NCBI RefSeq assembly: GCF_002078875.1
Contig: NC_034410.1
Location: forward strand, 96,463,292-96,527,291
DNA from: Numida meleagris
Taxonomy: Eukaryota > Chordata > Aves > Galliformes > Numididae
Length of the DNA: 64,000 nucleotides
Direction of reading: 5' to 3'
Positions 62,001 through 64,000 of the stretch are shown here, piece after piece. The position numbers and the translations under genes are program-made. The notes below the pieces were generated by a model that was not told the origin of the DNA, did no database searches, and was given only the letters and a program-made list of their open reading frames with translations. How positions within the stretch are numbered: position 1 is the stretch's first letter; each line of letters begins with the position of its first letter.

Positions 62001-63659
62001 CACCTACTACAAAGGAAAGAGGAACTGATGCCTCTGATCCAGTGCATTTGCATACACGGTGCTTGTTTGGGATAAGTCAGATCTATTAAAATAAATAAAC
62101 AGATCTTGAGAGATTTGGAAGAGGACTTTCTTATCAACAGTCACAACAATTTCCTCTTCATTATTGTGCACATGGAAAAAAAAGAACAAAGTATTTTTCT
62201 CTTTATACTCAGTAGAAGTCAGATTGACAGTTTAAAAAATTGCTTTTAATATTCCAAAGCAATTTGTACATGCTAATTTTAAAGATACAAATAATCCAAA
62301 TAGCAACTTACTGTTGTGCCTGTAAGGGGCAGCTCCAGCTTCTCTGGGATACACGTGTGTTTCTGTAATTGTGTGCATGTTTGTCTTGTGAATTAATAGA
62401 GCTGTTTGATTGCTGTGCTTTATTTTCACCCTCATGCATGTATCTGTGGGCCTCCCCGTCCTTTCTCTGTTACAGTCTGTGTTGTTTAGAAATAGAAGAT
62501 AACGCAGTGCCAATCAAAGATGATATTCATTTTCAAATGGAAACCATAAAAGGAACAAAAGAACAATTTTTGTCCTAAGTAGCTGAAAAGAAGGTTCAGT
62601 TATTTCAGTTTCTGTTATTCACATTTTATGCTGAATGGAAAAAATATATATATAAGTGTTACTGCTTTTTTCTCTGGCCTTCCCTCACAACTTGAGCAAA
62701 ACTGTTCAACAAGTTAGTTCTTGGTAGCTTCTTTTTATATATTTTTTTCATGGCCAGAGGATTTATAAATACTTTGGATCAATTCCATGCTTAATGTAAT
62801 CATACAGGTCAACAAACTGTTGATCTGAGTGAGTGCTGTGAGCAGGATTTGGCCCCGTTAGATCCCCTTGATATATGTAAGTATCACTGTCCTCATTTTT
62901 CAACTGAAAAAACAGTAGCAGAAGCGTTCATGAATGACTCATGTGAGGCACCAAAGGGAGCCATTGTCAAAATGAGGATGAAATTTGAGGAATTCCCGAG
63001 GGCTGGTTTTGGGACTGTGCAGAGATAGTAAATCCACTCATTTTACACTGTGAAAAGGAAAAAAATCACCTACAGTATAAAGAATGTACAAACACAAGTA
63101 CCTGGACTAAAATACTACAGTATTTTTTCATGCTTTAGTTAGTCGATTGCAGCTCTTTCTCTTAAAAGTTTACATTACTCTGCATCATGTCTTCAAAATG
63201 ATAAAGCAGACATATAAAATGGAATGAAAAGACTCAGGTGAAGGAGCCCACAGCCCTTGCACAGCAAGGTATTAATTCCCAGAGTTCAGAGGATGAATTT
63301 TTGTGGGTTCTAATGAAACTTGGTTCACCCACAAATGTTTTCACATTTGGTTTTATGCTAGTGAAAATAGCACATGAAAACTCAGCAGATCCACAGGAGA
63401 GGTGTTTGATTTGGGATTCAAAATATTTGCTTACCCCTGCAGGTCTGAATGCGTTCACTCAAAATATGTAGTCCTGCTTATGGCTTATTCTATGGCTTAC
63501 TTTTAGAACATGAAGAACTTTGAAATAAATGAGTTTGTTCCTTCCAGTTTGTTTATCAGGCCTGGATTACTGATCCTAAAACTGCACTACGACAGAGGCG
63601 CAAAGAAAAGAAAAGTTTTCAAAAAGAGGAGAAGCGAAGGCGTAAAGTATATGGGGATG
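1485..63659 (+). CDS. PIEZO2: PIEZO2, partial coding region (27 core exons plus 2 candidate microexons)
   Basis: PIEZO2 is a homotrimeric plasma-membrane cation channel opened by membrane tension. It serves touch and proprioception in sensory neurons and Merkel cells. Each subunit has a curved blade of repeated four-helix units, a long intracellular beam and a C-terminal pore. The exons here encode part of the blade, the beam and the linker after it; N-terminus and pore lie outside. Core exons total 4013 nt, all phases join, and no in-frame stop occurs. Assignment to PIEZO2 rather than PIEZO1 rests on near-identity to mammalian PIEZO2 as I remember it (for example '[18 protein letters not shown]', '[17 protein letters not shown]', '[17 protein letters not shown]') and on PIEZO2-type alternative exons. 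All introns are GT-AG except one GC-AG at 31421. Exon limits are read by eye, not by alignment. Confidence 0.97.
1789..2070 (-). mobile_element. CR1 LINE 3' fragment
   Basis: On the - strand this reads as the 3' end of a chicken-repeat-1 LINE; the + strand starts at the characteristic 'atagaatcatagaatggc' followed by 'ttggaagggac'. It is 5'-truncated and stops at 'ccccttgtcctatc', exactly where a second CR1 3' terminus begins, so two CR1 copies abut. Non-autonomous remnant. Confidence 0.93.
2071..3465 (-). mobile_element. CR1 LINE, 1.4 kb 3' part with broken reverse-transcriptase ORF
   Basis: An older, longer CR1 in antisense to PIEZO2. Its 3' terminus is at 2071. Going 5' to 3' on the - strand, 3335-3045 encodes the RT palm region with '[14 protein letters not shown]'; 3038-2634 carries '[15 protein letters not shown]' and a degenerate catalytic box (SADD where FADD/YADD is expected); 2683-2069 encodes the CR1 C-terminal region (for example '[19 protein letters not shown]'). 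The reading frame changes between these pieces and the endonuclease end is missing, so it is inactive. Confidence 0.95.
3490..3575 (-). mobile_element. Short degraded CR1 fragment
   Basis: 'gtctccctgcagccttctct' followed by 'ccaggctga' is a conserved CR1 3'-region segment. It repeats a part of the element already present at 2380-2430, so it comes from a separate insertion upstream of the 1.4 kb copy. Boundaries approximate. Confidence 0.7.
5553..5577. repeat. 10-bp inverted repeat
   Basis: Arms ttgttcaaaa (5553-5562) and ttttgaacaa (5568-5577) are perfect complements around a 5-nt loop. A further direct copy of the right arm follows at about 5583-5593. Function unknown. Confidence 0.7.
5767..5787. 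repeat. 9-bp inverted repeat with 3-nt loop
   Basis: tcctactga (5767-5775) and tcagtagga (5779-5787) are perfect complements. Small intronic palindrome with no evident function. Confidence 0.7.
8370..8595 (-). mobile_element. CR1 LINE 3' fragment
   Basis: Starts with 'atcacagaatcacgatcaag' and continues through CR1 3'-region words such as 'cataacctctctgggcagcc' and 'tgtgtggaacttcctatgtt'. 5'-truncated and moderately diverged; antisense to PIEZO2. Confidence 0.9.
8681..9345 (-). mobile_element. Old CR1 LINE fragment with RT remnant
   Basis: Opens at 8681 with 'attacagaatcatcaaacag' then 'aaggttggaagg'. On the - strand 9017-8784 contains '[13 protein letters not shown]', a CR1 RT C-terminal signature, and the 5' end near 9270-9345 matches the CR1 segment around 'cagattggtcaagcatgc'. 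Many stops and frameshifts mark it as an older subfamily copy. About 85 bp of unassigned sequence separates it from the previous CR1. Confidence 0.85.
9907..10038 (+). CDS. PIEZO2: PIEZO2 exon W2
   Basis: 44 codons, phase 0 at both ends: [10 protein letters not shown]... through '[17 protein letters not shown]', matching mammalian '[17 protein letters not shown]'. It is a polar, mostly cytosolic loop after the W1 helix, with a basic RRR cluster. The acceptor is tandem (tagcag), so splicing at 9907 includes the first Gln and splicing at 9910 omits it; both keep frame. Donor 'aaa|gtaagg'. Confidence 0.94.
11252..11283. repeat. 10-bp inverted repeat
   Basis: tctaatgatc (11252-11261) pairs perfectly with gatcattaga (11274-11283), 12-nt loop. 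First of two adjacent palindromes. Confidence 0.75.
11301..11328. repeat. 11-bp inverted repeat (hairpin)
   Basis: ttaatcagtat (11301-11311) pairs perfectly with atactgattaa (11318-11328), 6-nt loop. Second of the pair, 17 bp from the first. Confidence 0.8.
11610..11648 (+). CDS. PIEZO2: PIEZO2 exon W3 (39 nt, frame-neutral)
   Basis: 13 codons, [13 protein letters not shown], phase 0-0, matching mammalian LLSMTQDDYKPSD. Acceptor 'tttgcag'; donor gttagt, which is weaker than gtaagt. Because it is 39 nt and symmetric it could be skipped without changing frame. It lies in the cytosolic loop between blade units. Confidence 0.93.
11649..12896 (+). other. PIEZO2: PIEZO2 intron W3-W4, 1.2 kb
   Basis: No repeat family recognised. 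Includes a 9-bp inverted repeat at 12230-12251 (cacagcctg / caggctgtg) and two closely spaced TGCATG motifs near 12737-12748. Acceptor 'tctggcag'. Confidence 0.8.
12897..13035 (+). CDS. PIEZO2: PIEZO2 exon W4
   Basis: 46 codons plus one base: [18 protein letters not shown]... '[12 protein letters not shown]'. It matches mammalian '[17 protein letters not shown]' and 'TPQYRWEPSDESS'. A cytosolic linker leading into the acidic tract of the next exon. Acceptor 'ctggcag', donor 'tcag|gtagtg', ends phase 1. Confidence 0.95.
13036..13454 (+). other. PIEZO2: PIEZO2 intron W4-W5, 419 bp
   Basis: Short intron with nothing recognisable inside. Donor gtagtg, acceptor 'ttctacttag'. Confidence 0.9.
13455..13594 (+). 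CDS. PIEZO2: PIEZO2 exon W5 (acidic loop plus membrane helix)
   Basis: Completes a split Glu codon, then 46 codons. The first half is an acidic run ([20 protein letters not shown]) typical of PIEZO2 intracellular loops. The second half, [18 protein letters not shown], is identical to mammals and starts a blade transmembrane helix completed in the next exon. Donor 'atg|gtaagt'. Confidence 0.96.
13595..15629 (+). other. PIEZO2: PIEZO2 intron W5-W6, 2.0 kb
   Basis: AT-rich with A- and T-homopolymer runs; no CR1 and no additional exon recognised. Acceptor 'ctttccataag'. Confidence 0.85.
15630..15866 (+). CDS. PIEZO2: PIEZO2 exon W6 (two blade helices)
   Basis: 79 codons, phase 0-0. [20 protein letters not shown] begins it, followed by [20 protein letters not shown] and a second helix around '[15 protein letters not shown]', ending '[11 protein letters not shown]'. 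Membrane parts are almost unchanged from mammals; the short loop '[11 protein letters not shown]' differs from mammalian 'LPEIKKVPG'. Donor 'aag|gtaggt'. Confidence 0.97.
17210..17390 (-). mobile_element. Diverged CR1 LINE 3' fragment
   Basis: Words such as 'gttgaggtgtgcagag', 'tgctccagcagggctaccca', 'caggcccatgtccagg' and 'ctctggcaacctgtcc' follow the order of the CR1 3' region in reverse complement. Well diverged. Confidence 0.75.
17640..17800 (-). mobile_element. CR1 LINE endonuclease-domain remnant
   Basis: On the - strand the segment resembles the CR1 ORF2 endonuclease start (lineage signature 'NARSMGNKQEELE...GYD', then ITETWWD). The RITETWWD coding remnant sits near 17668-17692. It is degraded. 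With 17210-17390 it could derive from one internally deleted element, or from two. Confidence 0.7.
18603..18662. repeat. T-rich low-complexity stretch
   Basis: Runs of t broken by single a and c bases; not followed by an exon. Confidence 0.7.
19266..19389 (+). CDS. PIEZO2: PIEZO2 exon W7
   Basis: 41 codons plus one base: [20 protein letters not shown] then '[21 protein letters not shown]'. The first dozen residues are a membrane helix identical to mammals. The rest enters the next acidic cytosolic loop. Donor 'aaag|gtaaag', ends phase 1. Confidence 0.96.
19471..19700 (-). mobile_element. CR1 LINE 3' fragment
   Basis: Begins 'gatcacagaatcacagaatc' then 'ggttggaagggacctctgg', and runs through 'cagtgctccatcaccctcaa' to the CR1 word 'ttcttttccatgtttgt'. 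5'-truncated, antisense, only 80 bp downstream of exon W7. Confidence 0.92.
19930..20009. repeat. Two-copy tandem duplication, 40-bp unit
   Basis: Unit beginning ttaaccacaggaggataaaa occurs at 19930 and again at 19970 with only a few mismatches (tacatagg/tacaaagg; aaaaagcaa/gaaaagcaa). Confidence 0.88.
20795..21042 (+). CDS. PIEZO2: PIEZO2 exon W8 (acidic loop and two helices)
   Basis: Completes a Glu codon, then 82 codons. Residues 1-28 are an acidic tract with nine consecutive Glu followed by QEDDDEDEQ; then [20 protein letters not shown], a helix with [13 protein letters not shown], and a second helix [15 protein letters not shown]. Helices match mammals. The acidic part looks about a dozen residues shorter than the human loop as I remember it. 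Donor 'cag|gtaagt'. Confidence 0.97.
21043..21705 (+). other. PIEZO2: PIEZO2 intron W8-W9, 663 bp
   Basis: No repeat or extra exon recognised. Acceptor 'gtgattttcag'. Confidence 0.9.
21706..21854 (+). CDS. PIEZO2: PIEZO2 exon W9
   Basis: 49 codons plus two bases: [20 protein letters not shown], then a helix '[20 protein letters not shown]' and 'KNMTGLDEN'. Nearly identical to mammalian PIEZO2; N-M-T is a possible glycosylation site. Donor 'aa|gtaagt', ends phase 2. Confidence 0.97.
21855..22604 (+). other. PIEZO2: PIEZO2 intron W9-W10, 750 bp
   Basis: Nothing recognisable except the long T tract that forms the acceptor ('ttttttttttccag'). Confidence 0.9.
22605..22778 (+). CDS. PIEZO2: PIEZO2 exon W10
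   Basis: Completes a Lys codon, then 57 codons and two bases: [20 protein letters not shown], a helix '[20 protein letters not shown]', and '[17 protein letters not shown]'. It matches mammalian '[18 protein letters not shown]'. It ends phase 2 (..tac ag), so inserted microexons must be multiples of 3 and start with the third base of that codon. Donor gtaaaa. Confidence 0.97.
22779..25189 (+). other. PIEZO2: PIEZO2 intron W10-W11, 2.4 kb
   Basis: Contains a perfect 13-bp-stem inverted repeat at 23568-23598. No CR1 seen. Ends at a pyrimidine-rich acceptor 'tctcccacctcatag'. Confidence 0.8.
23568..23598. repeat. 13-bp perfect inverted repeat (hairpin)
   Basis: tgaagtgtttacc (23568-23580), loop tacat, ggtaaacacttca (23586-23598). 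It is the longest perfect short hairpin I found in the window. Confidence 0.85.
25190..25231 (+). CDS. PIEZO2: PIEZO2 alternative microexon W11 (42 nt)
   Basis: Joining 'ag' from W10 to this exon gives [14 protein letters not shown] and then 'ag' again, so phase 2-2 is preserved. The peptide equals the insert [14 protein letters not shown] found at this point in the long mouse Piezo2 isoform as I remember it, and is absent from shorter isoforms. Acceptor 'cctcatag', donor gtgggt (weak, as expected for a regulated exon). Four TGCATG motifs lie 330-520 nt downstream. It inserts into a cytosolic loop between blade units. Confidence 0.88.
   Translation, partial: PCQSQWPCLSNNK
25563..25751 (+). 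promoter_or_regulatory. Cluster of four TGCATG (RBFOX-type) motifs downstream of microexon W11
   Basis: Exact TGCATG hexamers at 25563-25568, 25575-25580, 25583-25588 and 25746-25751. UGCAUG is the RBFOX binding element, and downstream copies generally promote inclusion of the preceding exon in neurons and muscle. Three copies in 26 nt is far above chance, though the local sequence is itself repetitive (gcatg words). The regulatory role is inferred. Confidence 0.5.
27770..27791. repeat. (AAAC)n short tandem repeat
   Basis: About five copies of aaac; directly visible. Confidence 0.8.
28502..28534 (+). CDS. PIEZO2: Candidate PIEZO2 microexon W12 (33 nt)
   Basis: 33 nt, phase 2-2, open in the PIEZO2 frame: (ag)c ctc aag ... 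ga gives [12 protein letters not shown], and the last split codon joins the next exon as Glu-Leu-Val-His. The acceptor has a long pyrimidine tract and 'gagcag'; the donor 'tga|gtaagt' is consensus. Upstream it joins W10 or W11 equally well. I only vaguely recall a similar lysine-rich segment in long mammalian isoforms, so identity as a used exon is probable rather than shown. It would add a basic patch just before a very acidic loop. Confidence 0.68.
   Translation, partial: PQEKITKPPK
28535..28883 (+). other. PIEZO2: PIEZO2 intron W12-W13, 349 bp
   Basis: No repeats recognised. Acceptor 'ttatcaacag'. Confidence 0.7.
28884..29113 (+). CDS. PIEZO2: PIEZO2 exon W13 (large acidic cytosolic loop)
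   Basis: Completes an Arg codon (or Glu if W12 is used), then 76 codons and one base. [20 protein letters not shown] is conserved; the rest is low-complexity and charged ([20 protein letters not shown] ... [10 protein letters not shown]). Mammals have 'LAHPEGSLPDLTMMHLTAS' followed by a similar but diverged acidic run. Donor 'acag|gtaagc'. Confidence 0.96.
29114..31259 (+). other. PIEZO2: PIEZO2 intron W13-W14, 2.1 kb
   Basis: AT-rich apart from a locally GC-richer stretch at about 29880-30220 that I could not assign. No CR1 or exon. Acceptor 'atctctgcag'. Confidence 0.85.
31260..31420 (+). CDS. PIEZO2: PIEZO2 exon W14 (GC splice donor)
   Basis: Completes an Asp codon, then 53 codons: [20 protein letters not shown], '[20 protein letters not shown]' and '[13 protein letters not shown]', very close to mammals. 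The end is fixed by the next exon starting VSLFN, as in mammalian 'VKEVSLFN'. That places the donor at gag|gcaagt, a GC-AG intron. A GT at gcaa|gtaaac would shift frame; 'aca|gtgaaa' 9 nt upstream would delete VKE in frame. Confidence 0.95.
31421..32348 (+). other. PIEZO2: PIEZO2 GC-AG intron W14-W15, 928 bp
   Basis: Begins gcaagt and ends 'tgtgttttcag'. No repeats or extra exon recognised. Confidence 0.88.
32349..32525 (+). CDS. PIEZO2: PIEZO2 exon W15
   Basis: 59 codons, phase 0-0. [20 protein letters not shown], then '[20 protein letters not shown]' and MLYQL give two membrane helices; the tail [14 protein letters not shown] contains an N-C-T sequon suited to an extracellular loop. Donor 'ctg|gtgagt'. 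Confidence 0.97.
32526..32704 (+). other. PIEZO2: PIEZO2 intron W15-W16, 179 bp
   Basis: One of only two introns under 200 bp here; donor gtgagt, acceptor 'tttttag'. Its length is not a multiple of three. Confidence 0.92.
32705..32830 (+). CDS. PIEZO2: PIEZO2 exon W16
   Basis: 42 codons, phase 0-0: [20 protein letters not shown] then '[20 protein letters not shown]' and LR. The first half differs from mammals as expected for an exposed loop; '[11 protein letters not shown]' is conserved. Donor 'agg|gtaact'. Confidence 0.96.
32871..32884. repeat. (CA)7 microsatellite
   Basis: Seven ca units, 40 bp into the intron after exon W16. Confidence 0.85.
33502..34259 (-). mobile_element. CR1 LINE, 758 bp 5'-truncated copy with open ORF2 C-terminus
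   Basis: The 3' terminus is at 33502 ('atcatagaatcacagaatgg'), antisense to PIEZO2. The - strand is open for 249 codons (34253-33504), covering the CR1 RT C-terminal region: '[18 protein letters not shown]', '[18 protein letters not shown]', '[18 protein letters not shown]'. No stop or frameshift interrupts this remnant, suggesting relatively recent insertion. The catalytic RT core and endonuclease are absent, so it cannot be autonomous. Confidence 0.95.
35434..35634 (+). CDS. PIEZO2: PIEZO2 exon W17
   Basis: 67 codons, phase 0-0: [20 protein letters not shown], '[20 protein letters not shown]', '[20 protein letters not shown]' and FYKFGLE. One membrane helix, then a conserved amphipathic cytosolic stretch and the start of another helix. 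Chicken-type RCRNN replaces mammalian RGRNN. Donor 'gag|gtaaat'. Confidence 0.97.
35635..37413 (+). other. PIEZO2: PIEZO2 intron W17-W18, 1.8 kb
   Basis: No repeats or exons recognised. Acceptor 'ctttcttttccag'. Confidence 0.87.
37414..37618 (+). CDS. PIEZO2: PIEZO2 exon W18
   Basis: 68 codons plus one base: [20 protein letters not shown], '[20 protein letters not shown]', '[20 protein letters not shown]', GIPPAPCK. Two helices flank the RRRRK cytosolic turn, nearly identical to mammals. Donor 'aaag|gtatgt'. Confidence 0.97.
37619..37773 (+). other. PIEZO2: PIEZO2 intron W18-W19, 155 bp
   Basis: Shortest intron in the window; donor gtatgt, acceptor 'gtcatatag'. Nothing else in it. Confidence 0.93.
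37774..37875 (+). CDS. PIEZO2: PIEZO2 exon W19
   Basis: 102 nt, phase 1-1: completes Asp, then [20 protein letters not shown], '[13 protein letters not shown]' and one base. Matches mammalian '[20 protein letters not shown]'. Donor 'gtct|gtaagt'. Confidence 0.96.
37876..38340 (+). other. PIEZO2: PIEZO2 intron W19-W20, 465 bp
   Basis: AT-rich; nothing recognised. Acceptor 'gctttctcctag'. Confidence 0.9.
38341..38506 (+). CDS. PIEZO2: PIEZO2 exon W20
   Basis: Completes Tyr, then 54 codons and two bases: [20 protein letters not shown], '[20 protein letters not shown]', '[14 protein letters not shown]'. A helix followed by a strongly conserved cytosolic stretch. Donor 'cg|gtaaaa', ends phase 2. 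Confidence 0.97.
38507..46286 (+). other. PIEZO2: PIEZO2 intron W20-W21, 7.8 kb
   Basis: Second-largest intron and unusually free of CR1. I find a 71-bp-unit tandem duplication at 39667-39808. Short open frames such as 41082-41291 and 42549-42956 (minus) are out of the PIEZO2 frame and look incidental. Acceptor 'ttttttttacttccag'. Confidence 0.83.
39667..39808. repeat. Two-copy tandem duplication, 71-bp unit
   Basis: 'gtcataacctc' starts at 39667 and again at 39738, with later landmarks 'ttcaaaata', 'ccatcaa', 'gggatgctttccaa' and 'acatctg' in the same order. Copies differ at several positions, so it is not recent. Confidence 0.9.
46287..46530 (+). CDS. PIEZO2: PIEZO2 exon W21 (three blade helices)
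   Basis: Completes Arg, then 81 codons: [20 protein letters not shown], '[20 protein letters not shown]', '[20 protein letters not shown]', '[20 protein letters not shown]', S. Practically identical to mammals apart from LDMYK for LDMSK. Donor 'tcg|gtaagc'. Confidence 0.98.
46531..47620 (+). other. PIEZO2: PIEZO2 intron W21-W22, 1.1 kb
   Basis: No repeat recognised. Acceptor 'tttttactttccag'. Confidence 0.9.
47621..47717 (+). CDS. PIEZO2: PIEZO2 exon W22
   Basis: 32 codons plus one base: [32 protein letters not shown]. It completes the helix bundle preceding the beam region; mammals have '[20 protein letters not shown]'. Donor 'atcc|gtaagt'. The frame stays open past the donor to another gtaagt at 47837, but using that site would break frame. 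Confidence 0.97.
47718..49810 (+). other. PIEZO2: PIEZO2 intron W22-W23, 2.1 kb
   Basis: Carries the only sense-oriented CR1 (47890-48207). The remainder is unassigned. Acceptor 'tttcttttttccag'. Confidence 0.87.
47890..48207 (+). mobile_element. CR1 LINE 3' fragment, sense orientation
   Basis: Reads in CR1 sense: 'cactgcagccctccagtact', 'ggaggtgctcaaggccaggt', 'gaggtcccttccagtctaaa' and the terminal 'tctgtgattctatgatt'. The terminus forms a perfect 10-bp inverted repeat with the following 'tcatagaatc' (48186-48207). Confidence 0.93.
49811..49970 (+). CDS. PIEZO2: PIEZO2 exon W23 (helix leading to the beam)
   Basis: Completes Pro, then 52 codons and two bases: [20 protein letters not shown], '[20 protein letters not shown]', '[12 protein letters not shown]'. 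From 'LPSGEAG' on it equals mammals; the preceding NNADC replaces mammalian 'ANSPCT'-like residues. In PIEZO structures the helix after this membrane segment continues into the intracellular beam. Donor 'ag|gtaaca'. Confidence 0.97.
49971..52396 (+). other. PIEZO2: PIEZO2 intron W23-W24, 2.4 kb
   Basis: Contains a long T-rich tract at 50519-50567 not followed by a usable exon. Otherwise nothing recognised. Acceptor 'tttctgctgtag'. Confidence 0.86.
50519..50567. repeat. T-rich low-complexity tract
   Basis: Runs of 4-8 t separated by g or c. Confidence 0.75.
52397..52486 (+). CDS. PIEZO2: PIEZO2 exon W24 (beam helix, first part)
   Basis: 90 nt, phase 2-2. After the split Arg: [29 protein letters not shown], identical to mammals as I remember them. 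This long charged helix is the beam that links the blade to the pore in PIEZO channels. Skipping would keep frame but delete 30 residues of the lever. Donor 'ca|gtatgt'. Confidence 0.98.
52487..54833 (+). other. PIEZO2: PIEZO2 intron W24-W25, 2.3 kb
   Basis: No repeats recognised. Acceptor 'cttccttttgctag'. Confidence 0.88.
54834..54955 (+). CDS. PIEZO2: PIEZO2 exon W25 (beam helix, end)
   Basis: Completes Gln, then 40 codons and one base: [20 protein letters not shown], '[20 protein letters not shown]'. The first half is the conserved basic end of the beam; the second is the variable start of the following intracellular loop. Donor 'gaag|gtacca'. Confidence 0.97.
54956..55764 (+). other. 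PIEZO2: PIEZO2 intron W25-W26, 809 bp
   Basis: Nothing recognised. Acceptor 'atttcattttag'. Confidence 0.9.
55765..55836 (+). CDS. PIEZO2: PIEZO2 exon W26 (72 nt)
   Basis: Phase 1-1: Gly, then [23 protein letters not shown] and one base. Mammals have 'EADKQKAKGKKKQWWRPWVD'. A lysine-rich, tryptophan-containing cytosolic segment, frame-neutral if skipped. Donor 'cca|gtaggt'. Confidence 0.96.
55837..59649 (+). other. PIEZO2: PIEZO2 intron W26-W27, 3.8 kb
   Basis: Holds a (TA)n microsatellite at 56023-56047; no CR1 seen. No further exon recognised. Acceptor 'gtttcacttag'. Confidence 0.85.
56023..56047. repeat. (TA)n microsatellite
   Basis: About 12 ta units, directly visible. Confidence 0.88.
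59650..59753 (+). CDS. PIEZO2: PIEZO2 exon W27 (acidic linker)
   Basis: Completes Met, then 34 codons: [34 protein letters not shown]. Conserved with mammalian '[20 protein letters not shown]'. Ends phase 0, donor 'cag|gtacgt', so it can join either the 99-nt exon W28 or W29 directly. Confidence 0.97.
59754..61152 (+). other. PIEZO2: PIEZO2 intron W27-W28, 1.4 kb
   Basis: AT-rich; nothing recognised. Ends 'ccttctttatag', followed by two more AG dinucleotides (agagag). Confidence 0.86.
61153..61251 (+). CDS. PIEZO2: PIEZO2 alternative exon W28 (99 nt)
   Basis: 33 codons, phase 0-0: [33 protein letters not shown]. This matches a segment present in some mammalian Piezo2 isoforms just before '[10 protein letters not shown]' and absent in others. 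It is basic and amphipathic, suggesting a membrane-surface helix. The frame selects 61153 as start; the AGs at 61153 and 61155 would give out-of-frame starts. Donor 'aag|gtactt'. A TGCATG lies at 61526-61531. Confidence 0.92.
61252..63547 (+). other. PIEZO2: PIEZO2 intron W28-W29, 2.3 kb
   Basis: Has three TGCATG motifs (61526-61531, 62374-62379, 62435-62440). No CR1 or exon recognised. Acceptor 'gttccttccag'. Confidence 0.86.
63548..63659 (+). CDS. PIEZO2: PIEZO2 exon W29 (last in window)
   Basis: 37 codons plus one base: [37 protein letters not shown]. The first 18 residues are identical to mammals; the basic tail corresponds to the region before mammalian 'GPVEWEDREDE'. Ends phase 1, donor 'gatg|gtacgt'; the gene continues past the window. 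Confidence 0.96.
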
Positions 63660-64000
63660 GTACGTACACTTCTATGTCTTAAGAAGTGTAACCACATGTT
63701 AGTTATACTGCCTGTTGTTCATGGTAGTGAAAGGCAGCTGATTTTGAGAGGACAAATGAGCTCTCCATTCTAGCTAGGAACTGGAAAAGAACCTTCTGCT
63801 GTAATGTACCTTTACTGGTCTGTAGCCATTACTTCATAGAGAAATGCATGAACTTTTGGCTGGCTGGCTGGCTGGCTCTCCTTGCCCCAGCCCATGGCAA
63901 GGCCGGTCAAGCTACATCCTTTTCCTCTACACAGTATGCTTTAGGTGAGATAAAGGACAGGAGAGGGATGCATGTGATTGCCATGGAAGACACAGTAAGG
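63660..64000 (+). other. PIEZO2: PIEZO2 intron, 5' part (continues outside window)
   Basis: Contains five tandem TGGC units at 63857-63877; nothing else recognised. Confidence 0.85.
63857..63877. repeat. (TGGC)5 microsatellite
   Basis: Five tggc copies in tandem, directly visible. Confidence 0.88.

Noticed and set aside
62480..62578. Exon-like segment after 'ctctgttacag' with an open frame
   Set aside because: In phase 0, needed between W28 and W29, it meets a stop within nine codons and has no good donor.

Overview
The window looks like avian, probably galliform, nuclear DNA. It holds one large multi-exon vertebrate gene on the + strand, AT-rich introns, and interspersed repeats that are almost all CR1 LINEs, the dominant retrotransposon of birds. 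No bacterial, plasmid or phage features are present. The species call is inference from CR1 content and protein similarity.

The gene is PIEZO2, the mechanically activated cation channel. I joined 27 core exons plus two candidate alternative microexons between 1485 and 63659. All have consistent phase, no in-frame stop and recognisable splice sites, and the product matches what I know of mammalian PIEZO2 almost residue for residue in membrane segments. The core exons sum to 4013 nt (1337 full codons plus two split ones), about half of the roughly 2,750-residue protein. The window opens in the intron before the 'LFGVTS' exon and ends in the intron after the '[17 protein letters not shown]' exon. 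The start codon, promoter, pore module and 3' end lie outside it.

Layout: 1-13600, sparse exons of a distal blade segment, with intron CR1 clusters at 1789-3575 and 8370-9345. 13455-22778, densely packed blade exons with two acidic intracellular loops. 22779-28883, an intron with two small phase-preserving exons (25190-25231 and 28502-28534). 28884-38506, more blade exons, including one bounded by a GC splice donor. 38507-46286, a 7.8 kb intron with a 71 bp tandem duplication. 46287-55836, the last blade units seen here and the intracellular beam helix. 59650-63659, an acidic linker, a 99-nt exon matching a known alternatively spliced mammalian Piezo2 exon, and the basic segment after it.

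The most interesting material is splicing architecture rather than a new gene: the paired microexons with a cluster of TGCATG (RBFOX-type) motifs downstream of the first, a GC-AG intron with competing GT sites, a NAGNAG acceptor, the 99-nt cassette, and several frame-neutral exons. Nine of ten CR1 pieces are antisense to PIEZO2.
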